Below are positions 42,301-53,610 of a DNA stretch of 64,000 nt, in pieces. Source of the DNA: Lingula anatina (lineage: Eukaryota; Brachiopoda; Lingulata; Lingulida; Lingulidae). Made by a program: the position numbers and the translations under genes. The stretch is taken from positions 1-64,000 of the forward strand of contig NW_019775610.1 in the NCBI RefSeq assembly GCF_001039355.2. The letters run 5' to 3'. The first letter of the stretch is position 1. Each line of letters opens with the position of its first letter. The notes under the pieces are model-generated. The model was not told the origin of the DNA. It was given only the letters and a program-made list of their open reading frames with translations, and made no database searches.

Positions 42301-44162
42301 GTCACTGGGGCCAATATAGCCAGTAATGTTTGTCTATTATAAGAGCTGTCGAGAGGCGTGACTTAACAATACAAAATTTCCCTACCACAAGAGTTAACTT
42401 GGGGGCACGGCAAATAATTATTGTGGCATATATACAGATATTTAATTGTATCTCAAATGTTTTTCTCCTGACTTTTGTAACTGTGAGTTTCTTTGCCACA
42501 AAGAGGTCAGGAACTGCATATTCAAAGACAACCTCAACCATCGTCTGGCGTCACTGACTTTGTTACTGTCAAGTCTGTTTACGACAGAAGATCAATCCCT
42601 TGCCGTTATTTTTGCCACCTACTGCCCTCCATGTGCACAATCAGTATGTAATATGATGCTGCATTATTGTCATAGCCAATTTCACAACAGACGTAAAATT
42701 ACATTTGTATATAATTTGACGTCAAATGTGCAATATATTGACCAGGACAGATTTTCTCACGTTTCCCAAAAACAAGAAAAAAAGAAAAATATAACCCATT
42801 AGGTGTTGGATAAAATTGTCCCCTCTAAAAAACAGTAAGAAGCAAGTCCTAACTAAACCAAACCCCCCCCCCAAAAAAAAAAAAAAAAATCCTAAACATT
42901 CTCAATATTTTTTCCAAAGTGCCATGTTAATTTCAACAGAAGTAGCTCTTGGTCTATTCTGGAACTATTTTACATTTGATCTGGTAATTAGAAAATACTA
43001 TGAGCCCCAGAAGAAAACTACTTAGATAATTTACTTGCTTACCAGCAGGTGTGTACCAGAATTTTGAACCATATGGCTAGCTATCTGATCTATATTTATA
43101 TGTATAACATTTTTCAGAGGATGGTGAAAAATAATCTAAATAATATTGCCTAGACTGTCACAGATATAATTTTAATAAAAAAAATAATTAAAACAATTTA
43201 TAATGTGGATATAATTATATAAAAAATTATACAAAAGTTTAAATTCAGACTTTCACATGTAAAATCACAACTACAGTACATATAACAGGTAAATCTGTTT
43301 TACGTTTTTAGGAAGTATACTGTCACATACATGATTGATCCAATATATTATCTACAAAGCCAATCTAATATAAAGAACAACGTCATAAATCATCCTTCTT
43401 TTCAATAATTGGAAGCAGAGAAGATGGTTGATCCCATATTTGCATGTGAACATTTCCATCCCCAGGCAAATTTCTCATGAAGTTCAGCTTCAAACCTTCC
43501 ACGCATAGTGACACCACAAATCTCATCCCCAAAGCAACTCATTATATTATGTATTAAAGATCATTCATCATTTTATATGATCCACTTTAAAAAGTTTTAC
43601 ATTTGACAAAAGGGATTGACAGGAATTTCAACAACTGCTAAAGATTTCATTATTTTTCATCACCCACTTTAAGACGTTTATCATCTTACAAAGGAGACTC
43701 ACAAGAATTTCAACAACTGCTAAAGCTATACAATTCCACATCAAAACAAGCATTAATTTTATGGGTATGACAGTGTAAAAATAAATTTGACAGAAAAATT
43801 CTAAAAACAAGCTAAAAAAAAAAAATTACAAAAGATGGCCTACCTTGAATGGTCCGCTTAAAAAATGCTTTACATGCTTCACATGATGCTACACCATAAT
43901 GATACCCCGATGCAACATCTCCACAAACTAAACATGTCTTCTTTACATCCCCATTTTCTTGATCTGGAGACATTGTGCTTGACGCTAGCGCCAGCTGGCT
44001 AGGAGAGGAGACCACTATGGTGCGATCATCAGGCGAGGAGGTATCACTTTGATCACTAGAGAATACAGCTCCATTCACCATTCCATTAGAAGAATAGTCT
44101 GCAATGGACACCATGCCATTAGACATAGGCTCCAGTTTCACTGTGGTGGAGTCAGCACTCAT
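21076..44162 (-). CDS. ESRR: Estrogen-related receptor (NR3B nuclear receptor)
   Basis: Six coding exons on the minus strand: 44162-43844, 39581-39465, 34943-34827, 32042-31866, 30230-29955 and 21314-21076, giving 414 residues; all junctions are phase 1. Zinc finger 1 (Cys77, 80, 94, 97) has the P-box SCEACKAFF of ERRs; finger 2 (Cys113, 119, 129, 132) and the C-terminal extension [14 protein letters not shown] are ERR-typical. The ligand-binding domain starts near residue 185 (LLEAEPE, then [32 protein letters not shown]) and ends with [15 protein letters not shown] and the AF-2 core LFLEML (406-411). ERRs bind TNAAGGTCA as orphan activators of mitochondrial and metabolic genes. VKLE at 8-11 fits the SUMO consensus. 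The helix 3-5 part is unusually divergent. One N (30222) falls in exon 5 without shifting the frame. Confidence 0.95.
21315..29954 (-). other. Last intron of the ERR gene (8.6 kb)
   Basis: Bounded on the minus strand by a GTAAG donor at 29954 and a TTTCCAG acceptor at 21315. It is AT-rich with A/T homopolymers. I found no nested gene with domain support. A minus-strand open frame at 21807-22100 is discussed under rejected items. Confidence 0.6.
30222..30222. other. Single ambiguous base in ERR exon 5
   Basis: An N replaces one base of a codon between Phe-Phe and Pro-Leu-Ser at the start of the exon. The reading frame continues on both sides, so it is likely one uncalled base. Confidence 0.8.
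30329..30385. repeat. (TG)n microsatellite
   Basis: A run of TG dinucleotides with a few interruptions in the ERR intron next to exon 5. It creates spurious Val-Cys and Thr-His open frames on the two strands. Confidence 0.9.
31696..31814. repeat. Two-copy tandem repeat of about 60 bp
   Basis: Two neighbouring units share GTTTAGATTCTTGTACTTA and then ATGAAATTAGAATTTT, with a few differences. They follow a poly-A run and lie just outside the donor of the ERR exon at 31866. No function is apparent. Confidence 0.75.
37340..37360. other. Assembly gap (21 N)
   Basis: A run of N between a (TG)n tract and a run of about 20 G, both hard to sequence. True length is unknown. Confidence 0.95.
37446..37590. 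mobile_element. Inverted-repeat element with GGGCCCCATAACTC ends
   Basis: The left end GGGCCCCATAACTC followed by AAAGCATTGCG pairs with the right end, whose reverse complement starts GGGCCCCATAACTC and continues AAAAGCATCGCG. Arms are about 31 bp around an 80-bp centre. This is MITE-like. No clear target duplication could be assigned because the ends are palindromic. Confidence 0.7.
38809..38860. other. Short direct duplication around a single N
   Basis: ACTGGGTTCCTTCTAAAA occurs on both sides of an N at 38832. The same pattern, on a larger scale, is at 51396, suggesting overlapping contig ends that were joined without merging. Confidence 0.6.
39012..39050. repeat. Short tandem direct repeat
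   Basis: CTGAGGCCAGGTATATGGT is present twice in a row, separated by one base or so. It lies within the ERR intron. Confidence 0.7.
41249..41273. repeat. (CTGT)n microsatellite
   Basis: About six CTGT units directly beside the inverted-repeat element that starts at 41289. Confidence 0.85.
41289..41511. mobile_element. Inverted-repeat (foldback) element, 223 bp
   Basis: The left arm starts CTGATCCAC and contains GGACCCTACATGAAAGAAG; the right arm is its imperfect reverse complement (CTTTCATGTAGGGTCC, ending GTGGATCAG). Arms are about 75 bp, centre about 70 bp. It is non-coding and looks like a MITE. Flanking duplication is unclear. Confidence 0.7.
43265..43275. other. Start of an AT-rich intronic block (43040-43600)
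   Basis: A representative point in an intronic block where I see nothing coding or repeated beyond A/T richness. Confidence 0.2.
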
Positions 44163-45400
44163 CCTCTATATTTTTTGATAGTTCTCCGTAAATGAACTTT
44201 TCAAATCTCTGAAAACAAAATCAAATCATGAAGAATGTATATCAAATGAACTGATCAATATAATCTCGCTGGTTTGGTTTTACATGGCTATAGATACAAA
44301 GTACCCCAATTTATTGTAAGGGGTTATTTTCAGTAATGTTACATATGAGTGATATGAAAAGAACCAGTGATATCAAAAATCTTGCTGGTCCTCTGGCATT
44401 TCAAGCAGTCATGACCAATCGGACAGGCAGTTTCCACATCTGGAGCAATTAGATAATATATATGAAATTCTGCAACCCTCTGCATCCTAATTAGCTTTTT
44501 AAGTCACTAGAGACCAGACAACATTGTTTCTTATTACATATTCTGAAAAAGATGATTATATCAGTGCACAAGGAGGAGAGCATTTTTTTTTTCACTTCAA
44601 AGAAAACAAATCCTTATATACATAACAAAACTAAATGTTCATGGCTACGACAAAAGAATTTCATATTATGAAAAGAGTAGTTTAAAATTATTTTTATTTA
44701 TTTTTTTTTTTTGGGGGGGGGGGGAGCAAACATTCCTTTTTTTTTTCAGTTCAATTAATGCTGAATTAAGAGCACACCTCAGTACCATGAAAAGAACTAC
44801 CAAGCCAACAGAAAAAGTGCTTTCTTTTCCTAAAATATTTTATTCTAAAATGATCTATTTTGCACATCAATAAAATCTGTGGAATGGTTCATCTTCTAGT
44901 TAATTAGGCAATGCTTCCAGCTGCTTAGCCAAAACTAATTAAGGTATGTTGGATACTGAGAGACAGCTGAGGTTTCTGGATGTTAAGGAAGCACCACAAC
45001 CAACTTGTTTCATCAACTTAATAAAGTTCAAATGCACACTTAAAATCTGTCTTCCATCCGCAACAGGGATTTAAATCCTGAAAATAACACGACATTTACC
45101 ATAATCTACTTTTTTAAAGATTCCAAATTAGTGTATGTGTTTATCTTACAGGAAAACAACACTTTTATTTCCAAGGTTTTTTTTAATACATGAAGGTTTG
45201 CACATTTCCCAAAACAGTTTTCTCTTGCAGTCCATCCCTACTGTTAAAACTACCTGTACAGATGACTCAGATTCATGTCTTACTTTTAAAAAAACTTTTA
45301 TTAAACTCAAAATATCTTAAATTGAACTTCCTTATGTGTTTTGTGTGAAACCAACATTCCTACAGATTACTTTAAGTAGCAGAAAAACAATGCTTATATC

Positions 45401-45442
45401 TGTGTACAGTATACACTAATTGATCAGTGTATACTGTACACA
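45401..45442. repeat. Perfect 17-bp inverted repeat with 8-nt loop
   Basis: TGTGTACAGTATACACT at 45401-45417 is the exact reverse complement of 45426-45442, with AATTGATC between. It could form a hairpin or cruciform, or be a footprint of a transposon. It is in the first ERR intron. Confidence 0.85.
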
Positions 45443-46124
45443 TAAAATATAGACATGTAACAGATCCATGATGACAATCAGGTGAAGTTTACAAATCGGA
45501 TATATCTATGTATATATTTAAGTATAAGTGGTAATAACTAGCAGGAAAGTTAAGAAGTAAAAAACATTGCTAGGACAATTTATTTATTCTTAAACAAGTA
45601 CAGGAAGTAAAAAAAAATGTCACATATGCATCAATGCTCAAATGTATGTTACCCAGCCGAGTATTTCGCAATATCATCCCAATCAATTAATTATTGAGAG
45701 TTGTATTTTTGTATTTATTCATGAGAACTTCTTCTTGTTATTGCTTTTTAAGACAAGAGTACATTTGTACCCTAACCTTTTCTTATTTTGCAGAATCTTG
45801 GAACCTTCACTTTACAAGTAATTAAGGTTTACCATAAATATAATTCATCAATTAGCGCTTCCTATCCATTGAAGTTATGATAAATGTGCACAAGCCCTGC
45901 ATCTAAAAGTTAACCAGGCTCCTGAAATCCTCAAACTTCCATCATAGACATTACAGTCAGGTTAATACTTTAGGAAATGCACCCATCTCCAAACATTCCC
46001 ATTTTTCACAGCTTAAGTACATGAGGTACTGGTCAAGGCTACCTACACATTATCTCCATCAAGTCTAAGCAACCCTACAGGGAGTTCAAGGGAGGCTCCA
46101 GGGGTTCAAAATCCAATTCAGGTT

Positions 46125-46178
46125 ATGCGCGCACATGCACACATGTATGTGCATGTGTGTGTGTGTGTGTATATATAT
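46125..46178. repeat. TG/CA and TA microsatellite
   Basis: Alternating purine-pyrimidine tract: GCGCGCACATGCACACATG, then a TG run, then a TATATATA run. Such tracts can adopt Z-DNA. Confidence 0.8.
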
Positions 46179-46213
46179 GCCATTTCTCCGCTTGGGTCAA
46201 CAAAGTCCACATG

Positions 46214-46370
46214 CAGAACAGTGGACTAATTAGTCTGAGGGTCAAATATAGCGACCCACTAAAAAGCTTGCCATCTAATCTGCTAAAAGACACTGAATAG
46301 ATTCCCCTTGGAAAAGTATTCGAGCGTGTTAACCATATTTGACCCTCGGACTAGTTAGTACACTGTTCTG
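46214..46370. mobile_element. Inverted-repeat element, 157 bp
   Basis: The left arm CAGAACAGTGGACTAATTAG followed by TCTGAGGGTCAAATAT is matched by the reverse complement of the right arm with three or four differences. Arms are 35-36 bp, with an 86-bp centre. MITE-like; it is not the same sequence as the element at 41289. Confidence 0.75.
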
Positions 46371-49255
46371 AATGCTGCCTAAGAGTAGAAAGGTTTACCT
46401 CAAAAAATTTTAAAGTCTCTGGTTACAAGACTGGCAAAGCATTTACAGAACCATTGTTGTACTGCATCCTCTCTGACACCGTATGCAATGTCTACTAAGG
46501 TGAACCAGGTCGAAGTTTCACAAAAAAAAAATTCAGTCAGTTCCAGTAGCTAAAATCTTTGTTACCAATGTTACATGGTCACACGCACACATCTGTCAAT
46601 CACACCTCTACAAATCTTGGCTGGATATGAAATAACATTGCATCATCATAATCTTCATCTAATCACCATGACCATGGTCATTACAACCAATGAATAAATT
46701 CTCTATATCATATCTTTAATTTTATGTATTCTGTATATCGCTTGTTTCTGTAAACCTTGCAAAAGATATACCAGGCAGCAGGGCAGCTTTCCATTTGTTT
46801 TATATGCACACACATTTATTATGCCACTCCTACACAATCTTTCATCCACTGTGAATTATTTATTTACGTTATATAATATAATAACTGTTCCTACATATCT
46901 CAGTGAGTTTAATAAAAAGAAAACAAGGTGGAAATATATATATTTTTTTAGACAATCCTATGCAATTCAGAGTATCTAAGATGCAGTGCCATGGCATGCT
47001 GACTAATAATGGTACATAAAAAACAGAGAATAGTGTTATCATCCTCATATTAAATCCCAAACCAAGCCTATAAATCCTTCACCTTTTTTATAAGTCTGAA
47101 TAGAAACAAGCAACCCTGACCTGCATACAAAATTAGGCATGTCCCAATTCAGTGGCCTGTACATAACTATGCCCCAAGTTTATCTGTTCTGACAGTAGCA
47201 GTCAGAAGCTCAAAACTCATAAGGCCAAGGTACTTTAAAACAGTAAACAACTGAGAATAAGTGTACATGCACCTCTTCATATACTTGCAGTTCATTAAAT
47301 TATTCTTTTTTTTTTTTCTGATTCCGTAGCATATCCACAAATATCTAATACTTAGGATATCAAAAACCATGACTTGGTTGTAGGCTGCCATCACCATAGC
47401 AATAAAACATAAATCAAATAAATGACAGTTTTGTTGCAGTCCAATTGATTTCCCAATCAAGGCCAGACAGCAATCCATCCCTGGGTGCCAGTTTACACGT
47501 GCATGCTACCGCCATATGAATTCATAGTCAACTTCCTTTAACTTAACACCCAATATGGAGGACATGACATCATGCATCTTGTATGCATTTTTATCAAGTC
47601 AATTGGTTGGAATTATACTGTCTGAGTTCTAAATTAATACCTAATTCCTATTCATTCAGATATATGTTTGCTAAGTGGTTTTTTGTATAATATCAAGATG
47701 CAGCTCTCACATACACATGGATTAAACACTTAAAAAAAAAACATACTGAAAACCATGATCAACATTCAAAATACTTCAGCACTTGAGAAATTTCTTTTAA
47801 TTTTGGCAATTCATAACATAGAGTTATAGAGCAAATAATAAAAATACATGCTTTGGACTAGCAATCTAACCTTCTTCCCTTTGGTAGTGCCAAACATAGA
47901 AATAAACTCAAATCACTAAGACTGTAAATATAACGAAGTTTACTTCATTAAGTATTCATTATAAATCTTATAAGTTACACCATCACTTACAGCATCATAT
48001 AGGGGTGCTCATGTGAAGACTGCAGAAAAGGAGGACTATAACTTAGGAGGTTAACTCAGTGGTTCCTCTGATATATATCTGCTTTGAATATCAATTTTGT
48101 CAACTGATGATAAGATTTTTATTTAAAATTGATCTTTTCAGAAGCGATCTCTTGGACAATGGAAAGTGAAAAAGACTAATAGGCCTACTTTCTTCTAAAT
48201 GAAAGCAACTAAGTAGAGGTACATGTTCACAAGTACCACTTCAATAACTCTATACATGAATACACTGACAGGATACATGTACTTGGCACACTTAAGTTTT
48301 TATCAAAATAACATAATGTTACCATGACATCAAATACTGCAAATTCAATCTTCAATTCAACAATTTCAACAACAATTTTAAATAGCATTTATAAATATGC
48401 CTCAAAAGCATTAAGGTTGCAAAGGGATTTAGAGTGAATTTCAATGTGATCAATATGTATTTCAGTTAAATTTGAACTGTTTTAATGAGATCTTTTTGCA
48501 ACATAAATTACAATCACAAAGTGTCACAGCTGTAGCAGAAGTGTTAATGATTTTATTACACCTATTTAAATTCTACATCAAACATACTCTGCAGTTTAAC
48601 CAGTTACAATATTCCTCTTTTTAAAGTATAATAAAAAGTTAAACCATTCAACCAACAAGAGTACTGAATTTGTCTTACAAATGCTCAATGTAAAGTATAG
48701 TGGATATCCAGGCAGCCTCCTGATTGATTTGAATTCCAGTGGGACATTTACTTTTGGCAAAAAGACATTAGCTTAATAATATTTCATCAATTAACAAGCA
48801 TGCAGTGTTACAAGCTCGCATACTGTGTCTAAGCTATGATGTAATTACACCTTTCAATTTGTATTAATTTAATACAATTTATATGGGTTACCTAGACTAT
48901 ATATATATCACCATATCCAGATCAGATCATAAGTGACATGCTCACTGCGAAATGTACATATATGAATATACAATTAATGTACCGTTATGTACATTTCGAT
49001 TGGCTTTTTTCTTCGTCAGTTGATATTACTGACAACTACAGTTAACAACACTGACAACAAAAACTGATCAAACCCGCAGTACCAATTCCACTTACTTAAA
49101 CTTTAATTGAAATATTTTACATCCGGCACGTGTAACCGGCATATCCACTATCACAATGGCGAATTTCGCTGGCTTGAGTCGACAGGAGATCAAGACATGA
49201 TCGAGAGAGGAATTCCCAACACCAAGTCCAAAACAAAATAGAGGCGTTAACTCAC

Positions 49256-49446
49256 CTTCACTTGAACTTAATAAGCGGTGCTATGCCTTCTTGACTGCAT
49301 AATAATCCGTTTGTGAATGAACTGCAAAGAGATTTCCAAGCACTTTCATTAAGAGACTTAGCGCCGAATGGTGCCACAACATAATTTCTCTTAGCTATAA
49401 ATATATACCGACCCAGCTGTGACGTCCTTGACCCGCATGACGTAAG
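49256..49446 (-). promoter_or_regulatory. Probable ERR promoter and first non-coding exon
   Basis: On the minus strand a TATATATTTATAGC box (plus positions 49394-49407) is preceded by two CRE-like sites, TGACGTAA (49438-49445) and GTGACGTCC (about 49420-49428). Transcription would begin near 49365, and a GAAG|GTGAGT donor ends the exon at 49256. In-frame stops sit before the donor, so the exon is non-coding. Linking it to the ERR ATG exon 5 kb away is inference from strand and splice signals. Confidence 0.45.
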
Positions 49447-49570
49447 CATTGAATGTTCTAGACGAATCAAATGCGTTGATTTTGGACGCACCTCCAAATG
49501 ATTAAAAGAAAACGAAGATTTCGGTTTCCAAAGAATGCTTGTGCTATTAGAATTATCTATATTCAGATAC

Positions 49571-51395
49571 ATTCAGCCACAAATCGATTTAAAGTTTAAC
49601 AGTTTAATATTTCGTGTAAAACTTTAAGTATTTTGCGCTGTAGAGAAAAATGAGATATCATATAACTTTATTAAATAATTTTCCATCATAACCACATTAG
49701 ATCAACTCATAAGTTCTATAGCAGAAACGTTAATATACAGATCACAAGTATTATAGTAGTATCATATTTTTTATCCTTGATGTAAGCAGCAAATATTTAT
49801 TTTAAATGAATAGTTTCCAGCTATCGGTTGAATGTTTTGGCATTCCAACATTTAGTTTGACCCAGAACGTGCTGATGCTTAGCCCAATGCGCATGCTCGT
49901 AAAATTTGTCATTGACTCAAGGTCAAGGTTACCTTCAAACCATGTTTATTTTTGGCAGAGACGTCAGAGGTTTGATGTTTATGTTGGTTTGACGCAAGAG
50001 CGAGTAACACTTATTCAGGGAACATTTTTTCAAACAACGATATTGCTGGGTATGGAATTTTTACACCCAAGCTAGGAGGTAACCCTGGGGGTAACAAGTT
50101 TACGTACTAATCTTTATTATGCTCTTTCATTCATTTAGCCCTTGTGATGGGGTCTGGAGCCGTGGAGACTCGACAGCAGTGAACGTGTCAGGCAAGGTCA
50201 TGCCATATCCCGGAATACTTTATATAATTCTGAAAAAGGCGTTATCTTCGGAGTTGTCCTGGCATTGTCTGAATTTTGACTTTTAGTTTCAATTCTTACT
50301 ACAGTTTCAGGTCGGCTGTTTCAGGTTGTATTGGTAAAATAAAACTGCGTATGCGTACTATTAGATTGTGGACTCGGGGGTTTTCTCTCAAAATGAAAGA
50401 GGACAGTCATCAAATTAAGCAACTAAGTGCAACGTCTCCTAAAGTCAAATGCAAGGTGTGGATTGGCACAATAATATTTTGACTTTTTTTACAATTTTGC
50501 CCAAAGTGGATAATGATGGGAACACAATGTACTTCTCACATTTCAAGTGACTGCTGGCGACAGAATTGTCTGACTGGAACTGCCTTATGAAACACCATTA
50601 CTTTGGATACTTATGAAAATTGATATAATTTCATTTGTTGGGTGCTTGCTGCATTTTACTAGTTCTTCAGCTGGATGATCCATTATTGGCACTGTGTTTG
50701 GACTGACGCAATTAATGAATTAATAATTAATCACTCATTTCTAGCTTATGGTGTATATATAGGACTTTGGTGGAGAGAGATCCCATGTATGTTATCTTTT
50801 GGTCAGTCTTGTTCAAGATATTTTTACCTGGTTTGAATATTATTTATTTTGCATCAAATAAAAGCCTTCTTTATGGACTTTAAGTTGTACATGTACATTG
50901 TATATATCTTCCTGCAAGAAGCAAGCCCAGTGTAGTTCAATTTTATTGTTTGCAAAAATATATGGTAAATATGGTTTATGTGTCACCATTGTTTCTAGAA
51001 AATTGCGCTAAATGGCAGTGTTAATGTGCCTATTACAGACATACCCTGTGCAAGCTTCTTGCTTGTGCAGTGTGCCTAAATTCGGCAATACACTGGAAAA
51101 AATTATTCCAGTTGCAATTAAACAAAGGAAAGGGTCATTCTCAACAAAATAGGGTGACATAAAAGCAATTAATATTTTGTTTTTATATCACCTTATTTTG
51201 TTTGAAGTGACCATTTCCCATGTTTACTTGCCACTGGACTCGTTTTTTCAAGTGTATAACACTGTATTGCAGTAGATTGTGCAATTTAGGTACATCCCTT
51301 AAAAGGCTTTAATTTCAGGTGTATGCAGTGGCTGATAAGGAAAGGGAGGGGGCATATTGAGCACATGCTATTCCCCCCCACCCCCCCCCCCCCCC
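49571..51395. repeat. Segment duplicated at 51397-54020 (copy 1)
   Basis: Starts ATTCAGCCACAAATCG and ends in a poly-C run before a single N at 51396. The same sequence restarts immediately after the N. The copies differ by scattered substitutions and by two insertions present only in copy 2. A small frame at 49806-50075 and an exon-like stretch at 50390-50457 (MKEDSHQIKQ…) occur in both copies, but I cannot show they are coding. Confidence 0.9.
49917..49925 (+). promoter_or_regulatory. ERR response element consensus (TCAAGGTCA), copy 1
   Basis: TCAAGGTCA matches the ERR half-site consensus TNAAGGTCA exactly and lies about 0.5 kb upstream of the putative ERR start. It continues AAGG, giving a partly repeated half-site. 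A single 9-mer may occur by chance. Confidence 0.35.
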
Positions 51396-51396
51396 N
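51396..51396. other. Single N joining two overlapping sequence copies
   Basis: The N follows a poly-C run and is followed by a restart of the sequence seen at 49571. Confidence 0.85.
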
Positions 51397-52936
51397 ATTC
51401 AGCCACAAATCGATTTAAAGTTTAACAGTTTAATATTTCGTGTAAAACTTTAAGTATTTTGCGCTGTAGAGAAAAATGAGATATCATATAACTTTATTAA
51501 ATAATTTTCCATCATAACCACATTAGATCAACTCATAAGTTCTATAGCAGAAACGTTAATATACAGATCACAAGTATTATAGTAGTATCATATTTTTTAT
51601 CCTTGATGTAAGCAGCAAATATTTATTTTAAATGAATAGTTTCCAGCTATCGGTTGAATCTTTTGGCATTCCAACATTTAGTTTGACCCAGAACGTGCTG
51701 ATGCTTAGCCCAATGCGCATGCTCGTGAAATTTGTCATTGACTCAAGGTCAAGGTTACCTTCAAACCATGTTTATTTTGGGCAGAGACGTCAGAGGTTTG
51801 ATGTTTATGTTGGTTTGACGCAAGAGCGAGTAACACTTATTCAGGGAACATTTTTTCAAACAACGATATTGCTGGGTATGGAATTTTTACTCCCAACCTA
51901 GGAGGTAACCCTGGGGGTAACAAGTTTACGTACTAATCTTTATTATGCTCTTTCATTCATTTAGCCCTTGTGATGGGGTCTGGAGCCGTGGAGACTCGAC
52001 AGCAGTGAACGTGTCAGGCAAGGTCATGCCATATCCCGGAATACTTTATATAATTCTGAAAAAGGCGTTATCTTCGGAGTTGCCCTGGCATTGTCTGAAT
52101 TTTGACTTTTATTTTCAATTCTTACTACAGTTTCAGGTCGGCTGTTTCAGGTTGTATTGGTAAAATAAAACTGCGTATGCGTACTATTAGTTTGTGGACT
52201 CGGGGGTTTTCTCTCAAAATGAAAGAGGACAGTCATCAAATTAAGCAACTAAGTGCAACGTCTCCTAAAGTCAAATGCAAGGTGTGGATTGGCACAATAA
52301 TATTGTGACTTTTTTTTACAATTTTGCCCAAAGTGGATAATGATGGGAACACAATGTACTTCTCACATTTCAAGTGACTGCTGGCGACAGAATTGCCTGA
52401 CTGAAACTGCCATGTGAAACACCATTAGTTTGGATACTTATGAAAATTGATATAATTTCATTTGTTGGGTGCTTGCTGCATTTTACTAGTTCTTCAGTTG
52501 GATAAACCATTATTGGCACTTTGTTTGGACTGACACAATTAATGAATAAATAATTAATCACTCGTGGCTTATGGTGTACAGTTGAGTATATGACTTTAGT
52601 GGAGAGAGATCCCATGTATGTTATCCTTTGGTCAGTCTTGTTCAAGATATTTTTACCTGGTTTGAATATTATTTATTTTGCATCAAATAAAAGCCTTCTT
52701 TATGTACATGTACTTTAAGTTGTACATGTATACATTTCCTGCAATAAGCAAGCACAGTGTAGTTCAATCTTATTATTTGCAAAAATATATGATAAATATG
52801 GTTTATGTGTCACCATTGTTTCTAGAAAATTGAGCTAATTGGTAAATGGCTGTGTTAATGTGCCTTTCACAGACATACCCTGTGCAAGCTTCAATTGCCA
52901 GCCCCTTGCTTGTACAGTGTGCCTAAATTGCGCAAT

Positions 52937-53562
52937 CAGGCCTACCCAACTACCAGACGCGGCACCTACGGATCCTGAATAAACCGGTATATCAGACCAC
53001 ACAACCCATTTTCATGGTGTGTGTCAGATCGCATTACGGAGTATCATACCCCATCACAAATTTTGTAGGCCTTCCTGTCATCCGGGTATGGCGCCCGTTT
53101 TCGTCAAGTAGGAGTTGCATAAATACAACAACATGGCGACAGACGACTATCTCAATCTCGTCCATCCCGCTAGCCATGAAAATATTTAACCCCCGACAGA
53201 ATATGCTTCCACTATCAAAATTAGGTCTACTTTTCTAAATTAATATATAAGTTTGGACGTTCTTATTTACAAAACATCATTGGCTATGTTCGAACCTAAA
53301 TTTTATGTTAAAAAATTGCGGTATTGTCAGATTTTTAGCATAAACAGGGAAAATTGCAGCAGCGCATGAATCTAGATGAGATGCACTACTTGCCAACCCT
53401 GCTTAGGATCATCGCTATCACATCGCAGGCCAGGCAAAATGGGTGAAGTGGCTGATACTACGTGATGCGATCTGACACACACCTTGAAAACGGGTAGTGT
53501 GGTCTGATATACCGGTTTATTCAGGATCTGTAGGTGCCGCGTCTGGTAGTTGGGTAGGCCTG
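52937..53562. mobile_element. Non-autonomous DNA transposon with about 130-bp terminal inverted repeats
   Basis: Ends begin CAGGCCTACCCAACTACC on both strands and stay similar for roughly 130 bp. The element is flanked by the 5-bp duplication GCAAT (52932-52936 and 53563-53567). Copy 1 near 51081 has a single GCAAT and no insert, an empty site. No transposase frame is visible in the centre. The 5-bp duplication and CAG end again suggest the hAT5-type group. Confidence 0.88.
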
Positions 53563-53610
53563 GCAATACACTGGAAAAAACGAGTCCAGTTGCAATTAAA
53601 CAAAGGAAAG

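Larger units (their letters stand above)
39582..43843 (-). other. ERR intron between the two zinc-finger exons
   Basis: The intron splits the DNA-binding domain between the two fingers, at GlnGly|Asn, a position commonly used in nuclear receptor genes. It holds a CTGT microsatellite, a 223-bp inverted-repeat element (41289-41511), long A and T homopolymers and two GAATTTCAACAACTGCTAAAG-type repeats near 43622 and 43706. The 131-codon plus-strand frame at 40488 is hydrophobic but unsupported. Confidence 0.6.
44209..49255 (-). other. First intron of the ERR gene (5' UTR intron)
   Basis: The ATG exon has an acceptor (TTTGTTTTCAG) ending at 44209, and a donor (GTGAGT) is present at 49255 on the minus strand. 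The intron is AT-rich and holds a perfect 17-bp hairpin (45401-45442), an inverted-repeat element (46214-46370) and a TG/TA microsatellite near 46140. No nested gene was recognised. Confidence 0.5.

Noticed and set aside
49806-50075. 89-codon frame repeated at 51632-51901
   Set aside because: Its presence twice reflects the duplicated segment, not conservation. No recognisable domain.
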